Origin: Mucilaginibacter sp. OK098
Lineage (GTDB): Bacteria > Bacteroidota > Bacteroidia > Sphingobacteriales > Sphingobacteriaceae
Reading direction: 5' to 3'
DNA: 64,000 nucleotides
NCBI RefSeq assembly: GCF_900142915.1
Contig: NZ_FRCM01000006.1
Coordinates: 261,503 to 325,502 of the forward strand
Program-made: the position numbers and the translations under genes
Part shown: piece after piece, positions 32,557 through 40,704 of the stretch
Position numbering within the stretch: position 1 is the first letter of the stretch
How the letters are laid out: every line of letters starts with the position of its first letter
The notes under the pieces: model-generated
The model's input: only the letters and a program-made list of their open reading frames with translations
Databases searched by the model: none
What the model was told of the DNA's origin: nothing

Positions 32557-34359
32557 ATGAGCCAGGTTACCGGTAAAGCGCTTGATTGGAAACTGCTAAG
32601 GCGGGTAATGCATTACGTTAAGCCGTATAATGTTACATTTATTATTGCTGCATTTTTAACGATATTTTTAGCGGTCAGCGCATTGGTGCAGCCTATCCTG
32701 ATCCAAAAAACGCTTGACGATTATATTTTAAAAGACAATTACAGCGGCTTGATCTTTATGGTTGAGCTAATGATAGCCCAGCTTGTTATTCAAACTGCCG
32801 CCCAGTATTATCAAACCTATTTAACCAACTCTCTTGGACAATCCGTTATCCGCGACTTGAGGATAGATATATTTAATCACATCACCAGCCTCCGCTTAAA
32901 ATATTTCGACCGCACACCTATCGGGATGCTGATCACCCGCACGGTATCAGACCTGGAAACTATCGCTGATATTTTTTCAGAAGGGTTGATCTCCATAATG
33001 GGCGATCTGCTGCTGGTTGTAGCAGTTATAGGTTTTATGATATTTAAAGACTGGAAGCTTGCGCTTATCACGCTTATCCCGATGCCATTTTTATTCCTGT
33101 CCACCTATGTTTTTAAAGAAGCGATAAAATCATCATTCCAGGAAGTACGCACACAGGTTGCTCAACTGAATACCTTTTTAGCCGAACACATTTCGGGGAT
33201 CAGCATTATTCAATTTTTTGCCCGTGAAGACCAGGAGATGCGGAAATTTAAAGCGGTAAACAAAAAATACAGGGATGCCAATATCCGGTCAAATTGGTAC
33301 TATTCTATATTTTTCCCGGTTGTTGAGATCTTGTTTGCCTGCTGCATGGGGTTAATGGTATGGTACGGGTGTAAAAGGATCTTGAACGATCAGCAATTAA
33401 AAGCTATCTCGGCATCGCCAAATGGGATAACACCGGGCATTATCTTAGAGTTTATAGTTTATTTAAATATACTTTTCAGGCCGATCCGCCAGCTGGCAGA
33501 TAAATTTAACACTCTGCAAATGGGTATGGTTGGCGCCGACCGTATTTTTAAAGTTTTGGATACCGATGAGGTAGCCATTAACACCGGCAAATTAAAGCCC
33601 GCCACTTTACAGGGTGAAATAGAATTTAACAACGTTTGGTTTGCTTATAACGATGAGAACTGGGTTTTAAAAGATATTAGCTTTCATTTGCAGCCAGGCA
33701 AAACACTGGCATTAGTTGGCGCAACCGGGGCCGGTAAATCATCAACCATAAATATCCTGAACCGTTTTTATGAAATTAGTAAAGGCGAGGTTAAGGTTGA
33801 TGGCGTAGATATAAGGGAATATGATGTTGACTACCTGCGCTCGCACATAGCAACCGTAATCCAGGATGTTTTTTTGTTTACCGATACCATTGCCAACAAC
33901 ATCAGCTTGAATAACCCGGAGATAACCCGTGAGCAGATCATTGCGGCAGCAAAAGATGTTGGCGCACATGAATTTATTGAACGCCTGCCGGGTGGCTATG
34001 ATTATAACGTTATGGAAAGGGGCTCAACCCTATCCGCAGGACAATCGCAGTTAATTTCGTTTATCAGGGCATTGGTGTACAACCCCACAATCCTTGTGCT
34101 GGATGAAGCCACCTCATCTGTTGACACTGAGACAGAGATCCTGATCCAAAACGCCATCAGCAAGCTTATGCAGGGCCGCACGGCCATTGTAATTGCCCAC
34201 CGCCTGTCAACCATTCAAAATGCGGACAAGATAATTGTTCTTGATCATGGCGAAATAAAAGAAAGCGGCACTCACCAGGAGTTATTGCGTATTGAGGAGG
34301 GTTATTATCGCAAACTGTATGATCTGCAGTTTAATTCGGCAGGGATTGTGAAGGAATAA
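32557..34359 (+). CDS. ABC exporter, fused membrane and ATPase domains (MsbA/MdlB-like)
   Basis: A 600-residue half-transporter. Residues about 20-335 form the six-helix exporter domain (AFLTIFLAVSALVQPILI; FDRTPIGMLITRTVSD). The ATPase domain has Walker A LVGATGAGKSST (about residue 388), Q-loop VIQDVFLFT, signature LSAGQSQL, Walker B ILVLDEATSSVD and the H-loop IVIAHRLST. The signature has Ala in place of the usual Gly (LSGGQ), as in several MdlB-like proteins. Homo- or heterodimers export lipids or drugs; no partner gene is adjacent. Confidence 0.93.
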   Translation: MSQVTGKALDWKLLRRVMHYVKPYNVTFIIAAFLTIFLAVSALVQPILIQKTLDDYILKDNYSGLIFMVELMIAQLVIQTAAQYYQTYLTNSLGQSVIRDLRIDIFNHITSLRLKYFDRTPIGMLITRTVSDLETIADIFSEGLISIMGDLLLVVAVIGFMIFKDWKLALITLIPMPFLFLSTYVFKEAIKSSFQEVRTQVAQLNTFLAEHISGISIIQFFAREDQEMRKFKAVNKKYRDANIRSNWYYSIFFPVVEILFACCMGLMVWYGCKRILNDQQLKAISASPNGITPGIILEFIVYLNILFRPIRQLADKFNTLQMGMVGADRIFKVLDTDEVAINTGKLKPATLQGEIEFNNVWFAYNDENWVLKDISFHLQPGKTLALVGATGAGKSSTINILNRFYEISKGEVKVDGVDIREYDVDYLRSHIATVIQDVFLFTDTIANNISLNNPEITREQIIAAAKDVGAHEFIERLPGGYDYNVMERGSTLSAGQSQLISFIRALVYNPTILVLDEATSSVDTETEILIQNAISKLMQGRTAIVIAHRLSTIQNADKIIVLDHGEIKESGTHQELLRIEEGYYRKLYDLQFNSAGIVKE

Positions 34360-34375
34360 TTATAGCTGTCGTGGT

Positions 34376-34573
34376 TTATACTCCCTTAGTTGGCGCTTTC
34401 TTTATAGGTTCAACGGGCTGCTCCTCTTTCTCATGTTTTTTAGCGATATCTCCGCTATGTGGCTTATCTGCGTTGTATTCCCTATCTTCTTTCCTCACCT
34501 TACTCTTACTACCCTTATCAACCGGTTTATGTGTTGATGATGGTTTATCTATTGCGTTTACTGGCTTTGTCAT
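34376..34573 (-). CDS. Small hydrophilic protein, function unknown
   Basis: A 65-residue frame with start MTKPVNAIDKPSSTHKPVDKG. It is rich in Lys, Glu, Pro and Ser, has no hydrophobic segment and ends KKAPTKGV. A complementary 70-codon frame covers the same bases but encodes a hydrophobic, Cys- and Leu-rich sequence and is less likely. No family is recognised. The call rests on composition and on its fit between the ABC gene and the repeat. Confidence 0.5.
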   Translation of the reverse strand: MTKPVNAIDKPSSTHKPVDKGSKSKVRKEDREYNADKPHSGDIAKKHEKEEQPVEPIKKAPTKGV

Positions 34574-34605
34574 GGAGGAATAACAAATGGAGATCTATTT
34601 AGTTT

Positions 34606-34690
34606 GTCTGAACCATGATTCACTTGATTTTAGGATTGAAAGATTTTAAAATCTGCATCATGAAATCTTTTAATCCTTTAATCATGGTTC
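34606..34690. repeat. TGAACCATGATT inverted repeat
   Basis: TGAACCATGATT (34609-34620) is exactly complementary to AATCATGGTTCA (34680-34691). Inner words GGATTGAAAGATTT and AAATCTTTTAATCC are also partly complementary. Confidence 0.75.
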
Positions 34691-34692
34691 AA

Positions 34693-34727
34693 AAATAAAA
34701 AAGGCCTCTCTTTTCAGAGAAGCCTTT
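34693..34727 (-). terminator. Terminator of the atp operon
   Basis: AAAGGCCTCTC and GAGAAGCCTTT form a stem with one bulge, followed on the minus strand by TTTTTTATTTTT. It lies about 22 bp after the atpG stop. Confidence 0.85.
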
Positions 34728-34748
34728 CAATATAAAATTCTTATAAAA

Positions 34749-35666
34749 TTACTGAGCTGACAACGCTGCCGCGCCGCTCACAATTTCGGTAAGTTCGGTA
34801 GTAATTGCTGCCTGGCGTGCCTGGTTGTAGGCAAGCTTAAGCGCCTTTAATAGGTCACCTGCATTTTCAGTAGCCTTATCCATTGCAGTCATACGTGCGC
34901 CGTGCTCAGATGCATTTGAATCAAGCACTGCTTTGTACAATTGGGTCTTTATGTTTTTCGGGATCAGCTGTTCAACAATTGCTTCCTGCGATGGCTCAAG
35001 GATATAGTCAACCTGGGTTTGGCTGGCAGCCTTATCAGTAGTTTTAATATCCTTTTTAGCATCTTCCTTTTTCTCAGGTTTTGGCACAGGTAACAGCTGT
35101 TCAACTGTTAGGATCTGCATAGCCGCATTTTTGAATTGATTGTAAACCAATTCAACACGGTCATACTCGCCTTTCAAAAAGCCATCCATAATACTTTGGG
35201 TAATTACAGATGTATTTGCAAAGTTCAGGTCAAGATACAGGTCATTGTTATTACCAATAACGTTGTATTTACGCCTTTGATAAAACTCCTGGCTTTTTTT
35301 ACCTATGGCAACAATTGATACATTGCCTGCCCTTAGCTGCTCGATGTACTTTTCGGCTATCAGGTTGTTAGCAGCCTTTATAACGTTAGCGTTAAAAGCA
35401 CCGGCCAAACCACGGTTTGATGAAACCACAACTACCAATACCTTATTTGGCTCTCGCTGTTGTAAAAACGGCGATGAACCATCCTCTAAACTTGCAGACA
35501 AGTTTGCCAGCAGCTCTTTCAGCTTATTGGCATAAGGGCGTAATTGTACAATAGCGTTGGTTGCCCGTTTCAACTTAGCCGCCGAAACCATTTTCATAGC
35601 TTTGGTGATCTGCTGCGTTGAGCTTACGGACTTAATCCTGTTTCTTACTTCTTTTAAATTAGCCAT
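34749..35666 (-). CDS. atpG: F1 ATP synthase gamma subunit
   Basis: At 305 residues it is about 15 longer than usual. The rotor subunit starts MANLKEVRNRIKSVSSTQQITKAMKMVSAAKLKRA, the conserved N-terminal coiled coil, and ends with the matching C-terminal helix (GARMTAMDKATENAGDLLKALKL). Residues 195-219 hold a charged, low-complexity insert (KPEKKEDAKKDIKTTDKAAS) in the globular middle part. It is the last gene of the operon; atpD and atpC are not here. Confidence 0.96.
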   Translation of the reverse strand: MANLKEVRNRIKSVSSTQQITKAMKMVSAAKLKRATNAIVQLRPYANKLKELLANLSASLEDGSSPFLQQREPNKVLVVVVSSNRGLAGAFNANVIKAANNLIAEKYIEQLRAGNVSIVAIGKKSQEFYQRRKYNVIGNNNDLYLDLNFANTSVITQSIMDGFLKGEYDRVELVYNQFKNAAMQILTVEQLLPVPKPEKKEDAKKDIKTTDKAASQTQVDYILEPSQEAIVEQLIPKNIKTQLYKAVLDSNASEHGARMTAMDKATENAGDLLKALKLAYNQARQAAITTELTEIVSGAAALSAQ

Positions 35667-35682
35667 TCTTTAGATGTGCAAA

Positions 35683-35784
35683 TTTTTGATGTGCAGATGT
35701 GCAAATTAAATTTGCGTAAAATTTATTTATCAAATGTACGGCTATGCAATCATCTGCACATTTACATATCCGCACATTCGCACA
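35683..35784. repeat. ATGTGC word inverted repeat between atpA and atpG
   Basis: GATGTGCAAAT...GATGTGCAGATGTGCAAATT on the left faces CATCTGCACATTTACATATC...CGCACATTCGCACATT on the right. It fills the 118-bp gap and ends right at the atpA stop. The same vocabulary is at 23092-23127 and 26450-26620. Confidence 0.8.
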
Positions 35785-37359
35785 TTAATATTTCCCTGTC
35801 AGTTCCTTAGCAACTGTTTCCAGTACGCCTGTAATTGTATCATCAAACTTACCTGCTTTTAGAGCAGCTAATGTTTCAGGATGACGCACTTCTAACTGGC
35901 TTGTAAATTCTGCTTCAAACTCACGGATCTTGTTTACAGGTACGTTACGCATCAGGTTTTTAGTACCTAAGTAAATAACCGCTACTTGTTTTTCAACGGT
36001 TACCGGTGAGTATTGGCCTTGTTTCAGGATCTCAACGTTACGGGCACCTTTATCAAGTACTGTTTTTGTTGAAGCATCCAAATCAGAACCGAATTTTGAG
36101 AAAGCCTCAAGTTCGCGATATTGTGCCTGGTCAAGTTTTAATGTACCCGCAACTTTCTTCATTGATTTGATCTGCGCGTTACCACCCACACGAGATACCG
36201 AGATACCTACGTTAATAGCCGGACGAACACCTGCGTTAAACAAGTTTGACTCAAGGAAGATCTGACCATCAGTAATCGAAATTACGTTGGTTGGGATATA
36301 TGCTGATACGTCACCTGCCTGTGTTTCGATGATAGGCAATGCGGTTAATGAACCGCCACCTTTTACAATACCGCGGATAGACTCAGGCAGATCATTCATC
36401 GCCTGGGCAATTGAATCATTCTGGTTGATCTTAGCGGCACGCTCTAATAAACGACTGTGCAGGTAAAACACGTCACCAGGGTAAGCCTCACGGCCCGGTG
36501 GACGACGTAATAATAAGGATACTTCACGGTAAGCAACCGCTTGCTTTGAAAGATCATCATAAATGATCAAAGCAGGGCGACCTGTATCGCGGAAGTACTC
36601 GCCAATGGCAGCGCCTGCAAACGGAGCAAAAAATTGCATGGTAGCAGAGTCTGACGCATTAGCTGCAACAATGATAGAATACGGCATAGCGCCTTTTTCT
36701 TCAAGCGTGCGTACAATGTTTGCCACTGTTGAAGCTTTTTGGCCGCAGGCAACATAAATACATATTACCGGTTTGCCGGCTTCATAAAATTCTTTCTGGT
36801 TGATGATGGTATCGATACAAACAGCTGTTTTACCTGTCTGGCGGTCACCGATTACCAGCTCACGTTGTCCGCGGCCGATAGGGATCATTGCATCAATAGC
36901 TTTGATACCTGTTTGTAACGGCTCGGTTACCGGCTGGCGATAGATAACACCCGGTGCTTTACGCTCCAAAGGCATTTCATAAGTTTCGCCTGTAATTGGG
37001 CCTTTACCGTCTATCGGGGTACCCAAGGTATCAACAACACGGCCAAGCATGCCTTCGCCTACGTTGATAGAAGCAATCCTGTTAGTACGTTTAACGGTAT
37101 CACCTTCTTTAATATCATCGGATTTACCTAACAATACAACACCCACGTTATCTTCTTCAAGGTTAAGTACGATACCCTGTAACCCGGTACCAAACTCAAC
37201 CAGCTCACCTGATTGTACTTTTGTTAATCCATAAACGCGTGCAATACCGTCACCCACCTGGAGTACAGTACCCACTTCTTCTAATTCAGATTCTGACTTG
37301 AAGCCTGCTAATTGCTGACGCAAAATTGCTGATACTTCGTCTGGTCTTACCTCTACCAT
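35785..37359 (-). CDS. atpA: F1 ATP synthase alpha subunit
   Basis: A 524-residue non-catalytic nucleotide-binding subunit. Walker A GDRQTGKTA is at about residue 170, with GAIVEYFGEG-like family segments replaced by the standard LVKRTNRIASINVGEGMLGRVVD, the SLLLRRPPGREAYPGDVFYLHSRLLERAA block and ISVSRVGGNAQIKSMKKVAG. It is in the operon between atpH and atpG. The protein is complete and of normal length. Confidence 0.97.
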   Translation of the reverse strand: MVEVRPDEVSAILRQQLAGFKSESELEEVGTVLQVGDGIARVYGLTKVQSGELVEFGTGLQGIVLNLEEDNVGVVLLGKSDDIKEGDTVKRTNRIASINVGEGMLGRVVDTLGTPIDGKGPITGETYEMPLERKAPGVIYRQPVTEPLQTGIKAIDAMIPIGRGQRELVIGDRQTGKTAVCIDTIINQKEFYEAGKPVICIYVACGQKASTVANIVRTLEEKGAMPYSIIVAANASDSATMQFFAPFAGAAIGEYFRDTGRPALIIYDDLSKQAVAYREVSLLLRRPPGREAYPGDVFYLHSRLLERAAKINQNDSIAQAMNDLPESIRGIVKGGGSLTALPIIETQAGDVSAYIPTNVISITDGQIFLESNLFNAGVRPAINVGISVSRVGGNAQIKSMKKVAGTLKLDQAQYRELEAFSKFGSDLDASTKTVLDKGARNVEILKQGQYSPVTVEKQVAVIYLGTKNLMRNVPVNKIREFEAEFTSQLEVRHPETLAALKAGKFDDTITGVLETVAKELTGKY

Positions 37360-37386
37360 TTTTTATTTATTTTAGAGTTTTATTTT

Positions 37387-37944
37387 TTAATTTTTAACCG
37401 GAATTACCCTGTGGGCAAATTCTTTTTTCAATTTATGTAAATCGCTTGCAATGCTGGTATCTATCTGCCTGTCGCCAACTGTTAAAACAAACCCGCCTAT
37501 TAATGCCGGGTCAACTTTAGCGTCAAGCTTTACAGTACCACCGGTTGCCGCTACTATATCAGCTATCATTTTTTGCTTATTAGCGTCTGACAAGGTTGTT
37601 GCAGATACTACAGAAGCGTGAATGATATGCTTTTTAATATCATAAAGATTAATAAACTCGCCTGCGGTGGCATATAAAACCTCGCCACGGCTTTTGTTCA
37701 CCATCAGTTTAAAAAAAGCAAGGCTGGCCTTATTTACCTTCGAAGCAAAAATCTCGTCGAGTATTTTTACCTTTTTTGAGTGAGATACTATAGGATTAGC
37801 CAAAACCGCCTTTAATTCAGGGTTTGCCTTTAAAGTGTGCAGGAAAAGCTCCATATCGCCTTTAATTGGCTCAACCAATTTTTGCTCTTCTGCAAGATCA
37901 ATTATGGCTTTTGCGTACCTGGCTGCTACTGTTAATTCTGACAT
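37387..37944 (-). CDS. atpH: F1 ATP synthase delta subunit
   Basis: A 185-residue stator subunit (bacterial delta, OSCP homologue). The start MSELTVAARYAKAIIDLAEEQ and the end SIASDLHKLKKEF carry the family's N-terminal six-helix bundle and C-terminal segment; the DPALIGGFVLTVGDRQIDTSI motif is characteristic. It connects b subunits to the top of the alpha-beta ring. It is followed by atpA 27 bp downstream and preceded by a strong hairpin. Confidence 0.95.
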   Translation of the reverse strand: MSELTVAARYAKAIIDLAEEQKLVEPIKGDMELFLHTLKANPELKAVLANPIVSHSKKVKILDEIFASKVNKASLAFFKLMVNKSRGEVLYATAGEFINLYDIKKHIIHASVVSATTLSDANKQKMIADIVAATGGTVKLDAKVDPALIGGFVLTVGDRQIDTSIASDLHKLKKEFAHRVIPVKN

Positions 37945-37955
37945 TTCTTTTTATT

Positions 37956-38064
37956 TCGGATTTCGGATGTTCGATTTCGGAATTGTTGTATTTAAGATTT
38001 CTTATTGGATAGAGGATGTTAAATTTCAATTTCTTAAATCCGAAATCGAACATCCGAAATCCGA
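37956..38064. repeat. 26-bp perfect inverted repeat between atpF and atpH
   Basis: The arms at 37956-37981 and 38039-38064 are exact reverse complements over 26 bases and consist of TTTCGGA and ATTTCGGA words. The loop is 57 bases and partly complementary (AAGATTTCTTATT). It fills nearly the whole intercistronic gap, ending 3 bp after the atpF stop and starting 12 bp before the atpH ATG. Confidence 0.95.
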
Positions 38065-38066
38065 TA

Positions 38067-38561
38067 TTAACTTAATTTCACTTCCTTTAAAAGATCCTTA
38101 ACCAGTTCGTCTTGTTTTTTCTGATCTTCAAACTGCTTGCGCAATACTTTCTCGGCAATTTCCAATGAAAGTGATGCTACCTGGTTTTTAACGTCAGCCA
38201 TAGCAATAGCTTTCTGGTTATTGATCTCGATGCGGGCAAGCTCAATCTGGCGTGAGCCTTCTTTATGTGCTGCATCTTTAGCATCGCTGATGATCTGGTT
38301 TTTTACTTTAGTAGCCTCTGATAAAATAGCATCACGCTCAGCACGGGCGCCTTTTAACAAAGCTTCGTTCTCGCTGGTTAAACGTGCCATTTCTTCTTTA
38401 ACTGCTTCAGCTCTTGATAGTGCAGTTTCGATAGATTGCTCACGCTCATTTACGGCGGCTAAGATGGGTTTCCAGGCAAATTTACCCAGTAAGAACAACA
38501 GGATCAGGAATGATAGCGTTGTCCAGAAAATTAAACCTACTTCAGGTGTAACTAATTCCAT
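38067..38561 (-). CDS. atpF: F0 ATP synthase b subunit
   Basis: A 164-residue stator stalk protein: one N-terminal membrane helix (LIFWTTLSFLILLFLLGKFAWKP, about residues 10-32) and then a long charged coiled coil to the end. The WKPI motif after the helix is conserved. It lies between atpE and atpH. Confidence 0.95.
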   Translation of the reverse strand: MELVTPEVGLIFWTTLSFLILLFLLGKFAWKPILAAVNEREQSIETALSRAEAVKEEMARLTSENEALLKGARAERDAILSEATKVKNQIISDAKDAAHKEGSRQIELARIEINNQKAIAMADVKNQVASLSLEIAEKVLRKQFEDQKKQDELVKDLLKEVKLS

Positions 38562-38602
38562 TATATTTATTTATTACTGTATGATACTTTTTAATGAATC
38601 TT

Positions 38603-38637
38603 AAAACATTCCCGGAACCAACCGTTCCGGGATGTTT
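38603..38637 (-). terminator. Strong hairpin between atpE and atpF
   Basis: AAAACATTCCCGGAAC and GTTCCGGGATGTTTT pair over 15 bp with one bulged T and a 5-base loop. On the minus strand only four T follow, so it would be a weak terminator or a stabilising 3' end for upstream atpE mRNA. The c subunit is needed in about ten or more copies per complex. Confidence 0.7.
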
Positions 38638-38662
38638 TGTTTTCTCTCAAGGGCCGAAAAAA

Positions 38663-38866
38663 TTAGCCCAATAATGAAACTACCACGGCAAATAATGCAA
38701 CACCTTCAACAAGGGCCGCAGCAATGATCATGTTAGTTTGAATTTTAGAAATAGCTTCAGGCTGGCGTGCAATAGCTTCTACAGCTTTTCCACCAATCTG
38801 TCCGATGCCGATACCAGCACCAATAGCAGCTAAACCTGCACCGATAGGACCATAGCTTCCTGTCAT
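38663..38866 (-). CDS. atpE: F0 ATP synthase c subunit
   Basis: A 67-residue hairpin of two membrane helices with the polar RQPE loop at residues 34-37. The ion-binding Glu is residue 54 in ALVEGVALF. The first helix is GAGIGIGQIGGKA; its Gln is not at the position used by Na+-binding c subunits, and the Ser/Thr after the Glu is Gly, so proton coupling is inferred. It is slightly short for the family but complete. Confidence 0.95.
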   Translation of the reverse strand: MTGSYGPIGAGLAAIGAGIGIGQIGGKAVEAIARQPEAISKIQTNMIIAAALVEGVALFAVVVSLLG

Positions 38867-38906
38867 TTGTTTTAAATTTAAAGTGTATATATAAGAATAA
38901 TTAATT

Positions 38907-39983
38907 TTAAATCACTTCATGATCGTGATGCTCCTGTATAGCCATCCCGATAAACAGGGAAGCAAGCATCGTAAAAATATAAGCCTGTAAGAACGCAACC
39001 AGCACTTCAATGGCATCAATAAATACCACGAACACCACTGATACAGGGGAGATCCACAAGCTGTTAAATATAAATATTAAGGATACAAGGCTCAATACAA
39101 TAATGTGGCCGGCTGTTATGTTAGCAAACAAACGGATCATTAATGCAATTGGCTTTGAAAATATAGAAACAATTTCTACCGGGATCATGATAATGAATAA
39201 CCACCATGGGTTAGGTACAAATATGTGTTTCCAGTAATGTTTGTTAGCCTTTAAGTTTACAACCAAAAGTATAATAACTGATAATACCAGGGTAACTGCA
39301 ATATTACCGGTTAGGTTATAACCACCCGGGAAGAAGGGGATCATCCCGAAAATATTATTGATCAATATAAAAAAGAATATGGTAAGCAATAAAGACATGT
39401 ATGCTTTATACTTAACACCAATATTTGGCAGGGCAATATCATCACGAATAAACAGGATCAAAGGCTCCATCCATGACTGGATCCCTTTAGGGGCTTTACC
39501 CACACGTTTTTTATAAGTTGATGATATGCTGAAGAATACAAGCAAAAGAATGATCCCTGTCATCCACATGCTGGCAACGTTTTGGGTAATGGAAAAATCC
39601 CAAACCTTTTTGTTATTAACAGCGTCTATTTGCTTATCGGCAGTAACAACCTTTATTTTATTATTTACCAGCATATAATTATAATACTTGCCGGCATACA
39701 CCGTACCCTGCGGCTGTAGGTTTGCTGATGAAAATATTTCCAACCCTTTATCGGTATAAAGTATTACCGGAAGCGGGATGTAAGATTTTCCAAACATATG
39801 CCATTCGTGTTTGTCGGCAATATGTTCCAATATAGTTTCTTTAGGGTCGAACTTTTTTTCAGCACCTTCAGGCTTGGTTTCCTGAGATAGCGCTTTGGTC
39901 GGAAATGCCCCCAGCGTTAAAAAAAACGCACAAATTAATGATATGTTAAAAATTTTTGATTTCAAAATCGAGCCGTTTATCAT
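38907..39983 (-). CDS. atpB: F0 ATP synthase a subunit
   Basis: A 358-residue membrane protein with an unusually long N-terminal part: a signal-like segment (residues 10-30) and about 120 exported residues before the first conserved helix, a layout seen in Bacteroidota. The essential Arg is in ALMIRLFANITAGHI, with the later AYIFTMLASLFIGMAI. It forms the proton half-channels beside the c ring. Confidence 0.95.
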   Translation of the reverse strand: MINGSILKSKIFNISLICAFFLTLGAFPTKALSQETKPEGAEKKFDPKETILEHIADKHEWHMFGKSYIPLPVILYTDKGLEIFSSANLQPQGTVYAGKYYNYMLVNNKIKVVTADKQIDAVNNKKVWDFSITQNVASMWMTGIILLLVFFSISSTYKKRVGKAPKGIQSWMEPLILFIRDDIALPNIGVKYKAYMSLLLTIFFFILINNIFGMIPFFPGGYNLTGNIAVTLVLSVIILLVVNLKANKHYWKHIFVPNPWWLFIIMIPVEIVSIFSKPIALMIRLFANITAGHIIVLSLVSLIFIFNSLWISPVSVVFVVFIDAIEVLVAFLQAYIFTMLASLFIGMAIQEHHDHEVI

Positions 39984-39997
39984 CTAAATGAAGTTTT

Positions 39998-40384
39998 CTA
40001 CCTTAAAATTTTGTGCCGCAAGGTACGTAACAAAATATAAACTTCAAAGGCTGTATTTAAGAAATATATGTAAAAAAAATCGCCTATAAAAACATACTTA
40101 TTTACCTTGTTTTTTGCCAGGAAAACCAGCACAAAAATAAGGCATGACAGGATCTTGACAACGGTTGCGCCCATAAATGCCTCTGAGAACATGGTAGGAT
40201 ACATTTGGCGCACAACCAGGATGCCGGTTACTACCAAAAGTGTTAATCCTGATAAAAAAAAGAAGATAAGCCAGAAGTCGGGCATTATCATATCAGCATG
40301 TCCGTAGTTCTTTAAATAATATGGAGGTATGCCAATAATAAAGGTAAACCATAAAAAAAATAATAATGCCTGGTAAATTTTCAT
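39998..40384 (-). CDS. AtpI-like membrane protein of the atp operon
   Basis: A 128-residue protein with four predicted membrane helices (about residues 5-22, 38-58, 72-90 and 98-118). It lies between the AtpZ-like gene and atpB, the place of AtpI in other operons. AtpI aids c-ring assembly or Mg2+ uptake; the sequence itself is not a clear AtpI match, so the call is by position and topology. Confidence 0.6.
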   Translation of the reverse strand: MKIYQALLFFLWFTFIIGIPPYYLKNYGHADMIMPDFWLIFFFLSGLTLLVVTGILVVRQMYPTMFSEAFMGATVVKILSCLIFVLVFLAKNKVNKYVFIGDFFYIYFLNTAFEVYILLRTLRHKILR

Positions 40385-40405
40385 GAGCGCTGGGCTATAA
40401 TGTGC

Positions 40406-40636
40406 TTAGTCTTTTATCGACCTTATAACAAGGTACAAAGATATAAAAACCCCGGTAAGTGCCAGTGCTGCTGTTACCCACTTTGTATGATGATTTGCCG
40501 ATTCATCTATTTTATAGCCTGCAAAAGAAAATATGCCTATTATAGCAATCATCTGGAATGCTATCCCCATAAATTTACCATAGCTATTTCCCGGATCACC
40601 ATTCTCATTGCTTTCCTTTTGTTCATTTTTGGCCAT
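40406..40636 (-). CDS. AtpZ/AtpI-family protein
   Basis: The ATG at 40636 gives 76 residues (MAKNEQKESNENGDPGNSYG). A hydrophilic N terminus is followed by two membrane helices (about 24-42 and 52-72) joined by a short loop; the GIAFQMIAIIGIFSFAGYKID segment matches the AtpZ/AtpI pattern. It is the first gene of the atp operon. A TTG two codons upstream lies in the promoter. Confidence 0.78.
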   Translation of the reverse strand: MAKNEQKESNENGDPGNSYGKFMGIAFQMIAIIGIFSFAGYKIDESANHHTKWVTAALALTGVFISLYLVIRSIKD

Positions 40637-40638
40637 AT

Positions 40639-40647
40639 GCAAATTTA
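40639..40647 (-). promoter_or_regulatory. atp operon -7 element two bases before the ATG
   Basis: The minus strand reads TAAATTTGC, a perfect TAnnTTTG match, ending two bases before the ATG at 40636. The first transcript would be leaderless. Confidence 0.55.
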
Positions 40648-40704
40648 TTAAACCTATTGCATAATTGTTATTAAATTAGCGAGGCTTTTACAACCACCTT
40701 TACT

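Noticed and set aside
34371..34583. 70-codon plus-strand frame
   Set aside because: It is the complement of a hydrophilic minus-strand frame and encodes an unlikely Cys/Leu/Ser-rich sequence.
38663..38866. Na+-coupled c subunit
   Set aside because: The glutamine in helix 1 is not in register with the Na+ site and the residue after the essential Glu is Gly, so proton coupling is likelier.
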